The translations under genes and the position numbers were made by a program. Below, piece after piece: positions 62,650-64,000 of a DNA stretch of 64,000 nucleotides. The first letter of the stretch is position 1; each line of letters starts with the position of its first letter. The notes beneath the pieces are model-generated. The model was not told where the DNA came from. It saw nothing but the letters and a program-made list of their open reading frames with translations, and did not search any database. Source of the stretch: Adineta vaga (lineage: Eukaryota; Rotifera); NCBI GenBank assembly GCA_021613535.1, contig CP075492.1:10602001-10666000 (forward strand), in the 5' to 3' direction.

Positions 62650-63441
62650 TGTTCTTATTCCTCACCCTTTCAATATTTGCTTTATGTATATATGTGTATA
62701 CATGAATTATATATATAAAATGAAGTCGATACAAAAAAGAAAACAACGTGAGAATATGTAGAAAGGAACATTTGGCCTGTCTAGTTCGTACTTTTCTCAC
62801 AGAGATAAGTACATGTCTGAAATATTTGACGCAGTTTAATTTCCTAATGATAAACATGATCATATGAGGATTCTGTTTATAGTTTGAATGAAGACATAAT
62901 TTCACTCGAATGAAATAAGAAAACATTTACTTTTGTCTCCTATCGTTTTCTTTATTCAATTTATTTAATAATTGAAGAATAATATAAAGGAAAATCTTTG
63001 TTAAATTACAACTTAATCTTTATTTGACTCACCGGTAGTTATTTTCTATTCACCTGTGTAGTTTTTATCCTTTGTCAATAAATTTTCAAGTGTTTGATAT
63101 TCGAAAGAAAAAAAATTTTGATGAAAAATTTCGAATTTGATCTGTTGGACACAGAACTCATCAGCACATTTGACTTTTCTTGTTTATTGACAAAAAGCAA
63201 ATTCGAATCCTCGTCACAATTAATCATGGTTTACCTTCATTATCATACAAAAACATGTTTATTATTTTAATCGAATATCGACAATATATTGAAATAGAAT
63301 CATATTACCAAAAAGAAGAAAAAAGAAAAAGAGAAAAGCGAAAATCGAGCAGTAAGCTAAGAAAAGATAGAAGATAGAGACCATATATACATCATTGTTG
63401 TTACTTACTTTCATCATTTCATTGTCATCCGACGTTTGGAT
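62650..63441. other. divergent intergenic region, no gene seen
   Basis: AT-rich DNA between the AMPK beta start and the small secreted-protein gene, with TA runs near 62710-62720 and an AAGAGA/AAAGAA-rich stretch near 63310-63375. No supported exon. Confidence 0.4.
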
Positions 63442-63759
63442 ATGATGCGCATCGTTCTTCTTTCATTCGTTGCACTTCTACTTATACAACAGACGTTTGC
63501 TGGTGATTGTCTATGCAGTTGTTGTACGTCGAAATCTTGTACACCTAGTTATATTGGTTCTCAGTATGTTTGGTTTTGTTCAGCGGCAACATGTACACGA
63601 GATAAATGTGTAGGATCGTATCATCAAAATTGTCCACCAGCAGATGCGCCAGGAATTACTGAAGCATATTGTCGAAATGGTACGGAAAGATTATTTTCAT
63701 CACTTTATATTTTAACTGGTCTTATTTCGATGATTTTACTAATAAAAAATCAACTTTAA
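63442..63759 (+). CDS. small secreted Cys-rich protein, probably GPI-anchored
   Basis: A single-exon 105-aa ORF. A signal peptide (MMRIVLLSFVALLLIQQTFAG) is followed by about 60 residues with twelve cysteines (CLCSCCTSKSC, CSAATCTRDKC, CPPADAPGITEAYC). It ends in a hydrophobic segment (LYILTGLISMILLI) with a very short polar end, as in GPI-anchor signals or a tail anchor. I do not recognise the family; small Cys-rich surface proteins are common in animals. An in-frame TTG lies upstream, but the ATG pair at 63442/63445 gives the better signal peptide. AATAAA lies at about 63766-63771. Confidence 0.65.
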   Translation: MMRIVLLSFVALLLIQQTFAGDCLCSCCTSKSCTPSYIGSQYVWFCSAATCTRDKCVGSYHQNCPPADAPGITEAYCRNGTERLFSSLYILTGLISMILLIKNQL

Positions 63760-64000
63760 CTCGAAAAATAAAACATTGAAATATTTTCTCGAGTTTTTTT
63801 AATTCATCTATTCTCATCGGATTTTCTTTTTCTTTTCGTTAACAAATAAATCTTATTTTAATTAATTAATAATCACATCAATCAGACTATATCCGTTCTT
63901 CTAGTTGGAAAATGTGGAATTCAAATATAACATTCATAGAAGCACACTTTCATATCATTTATTTATTAGTCATTATTGCTTTTTCTTTTAATTTAGGATT
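63760..64000. other. window end, no gene seen
   Basis: AT-rich 3' flank of the small Cys-rich gene; the last 100 nt could include part of another gene, but nothing is supported. Confidence 0.3.

Overview
The window is eukaryotic nuclear DNA from a small, gene-dense, AT-rich animal genome. Most introns are about 45-60 nt with GT/AG ends, genes lie close together on both strands, and there is one nuclear tRNA gene. The metazoan gene set (SLC44, tetraspanins, BBS4, AMPK beta, ZnT5, MTCL/SOGA, CLIC, NUDT9) together with an intronless ADP-ribosyltransferase-fold protein suggests a rotifer, probably a bdelloid (Adineta/Rotaria-like). That assignment is an inference; no diagnostic marker was searched. 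Exon chains below were joined by hand, using reading phase and GT/AG ends, and each closes in frame.

Layout. 0.4-8.3 kb: a secreted GH18 protein, then two tandem acid-sphingomyelinase-like genes with the same 11-exon plan. Intron 3 of the first has grown from about 48 to 1530 nt and holds a complete five-exon NUDT9-like gene on the opposite strand. 8.4-13.1 kb (minus): a CD225/dispanin protein, a CLIC with candidate alternative first exons, and a two-pass membrane protein. 14.1-18.8 kb: an intronless choline-transporter-like gene facing a five-finger C2H2 protein. 22.2-25.7 kb: a tetraspanin, a flavin amine oxidase and a frameshifted, intron-less tetraspanin copy.

28.8-37.9 kb: an LRR-FN3-like transmembrane protein, a small Cys-rich protein, an 838-aa basic protein of unknown family, tRNA-Val(CAC) and BBS4. 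39.9-45.8 kb: a divergent pantothenate-kinase-fold protein that has lost its key motifs, a Ly6-like mucin with a 23/30-residue tandem repeat, and a SUEL-lectin-like membrane protein. 46.8-57.4 kb: a 15-exon MTCL/SOGA coiled-coil protein converging on a ZnT5-type zinc transporter. 57.8-63.8 kb: the ADP-ribosyltransferase-fold protein, a type II mucin-like membrane protein, AMPK beta and a small secreted Cys-rich protein.

There is no operon-like common pathway; the genes look like a typical mixed euchromatic segment. The most unusual parts are the nested NUDT9-like gene with a degenerate Nudix box, the pantothenate kinase pseudoenzyme, the decaying tetraspanin copy, the CLIC first-exon cluster, and splice-acceptor-like sites placed 0-10 nt before several start codons (possible trans-splice sites).
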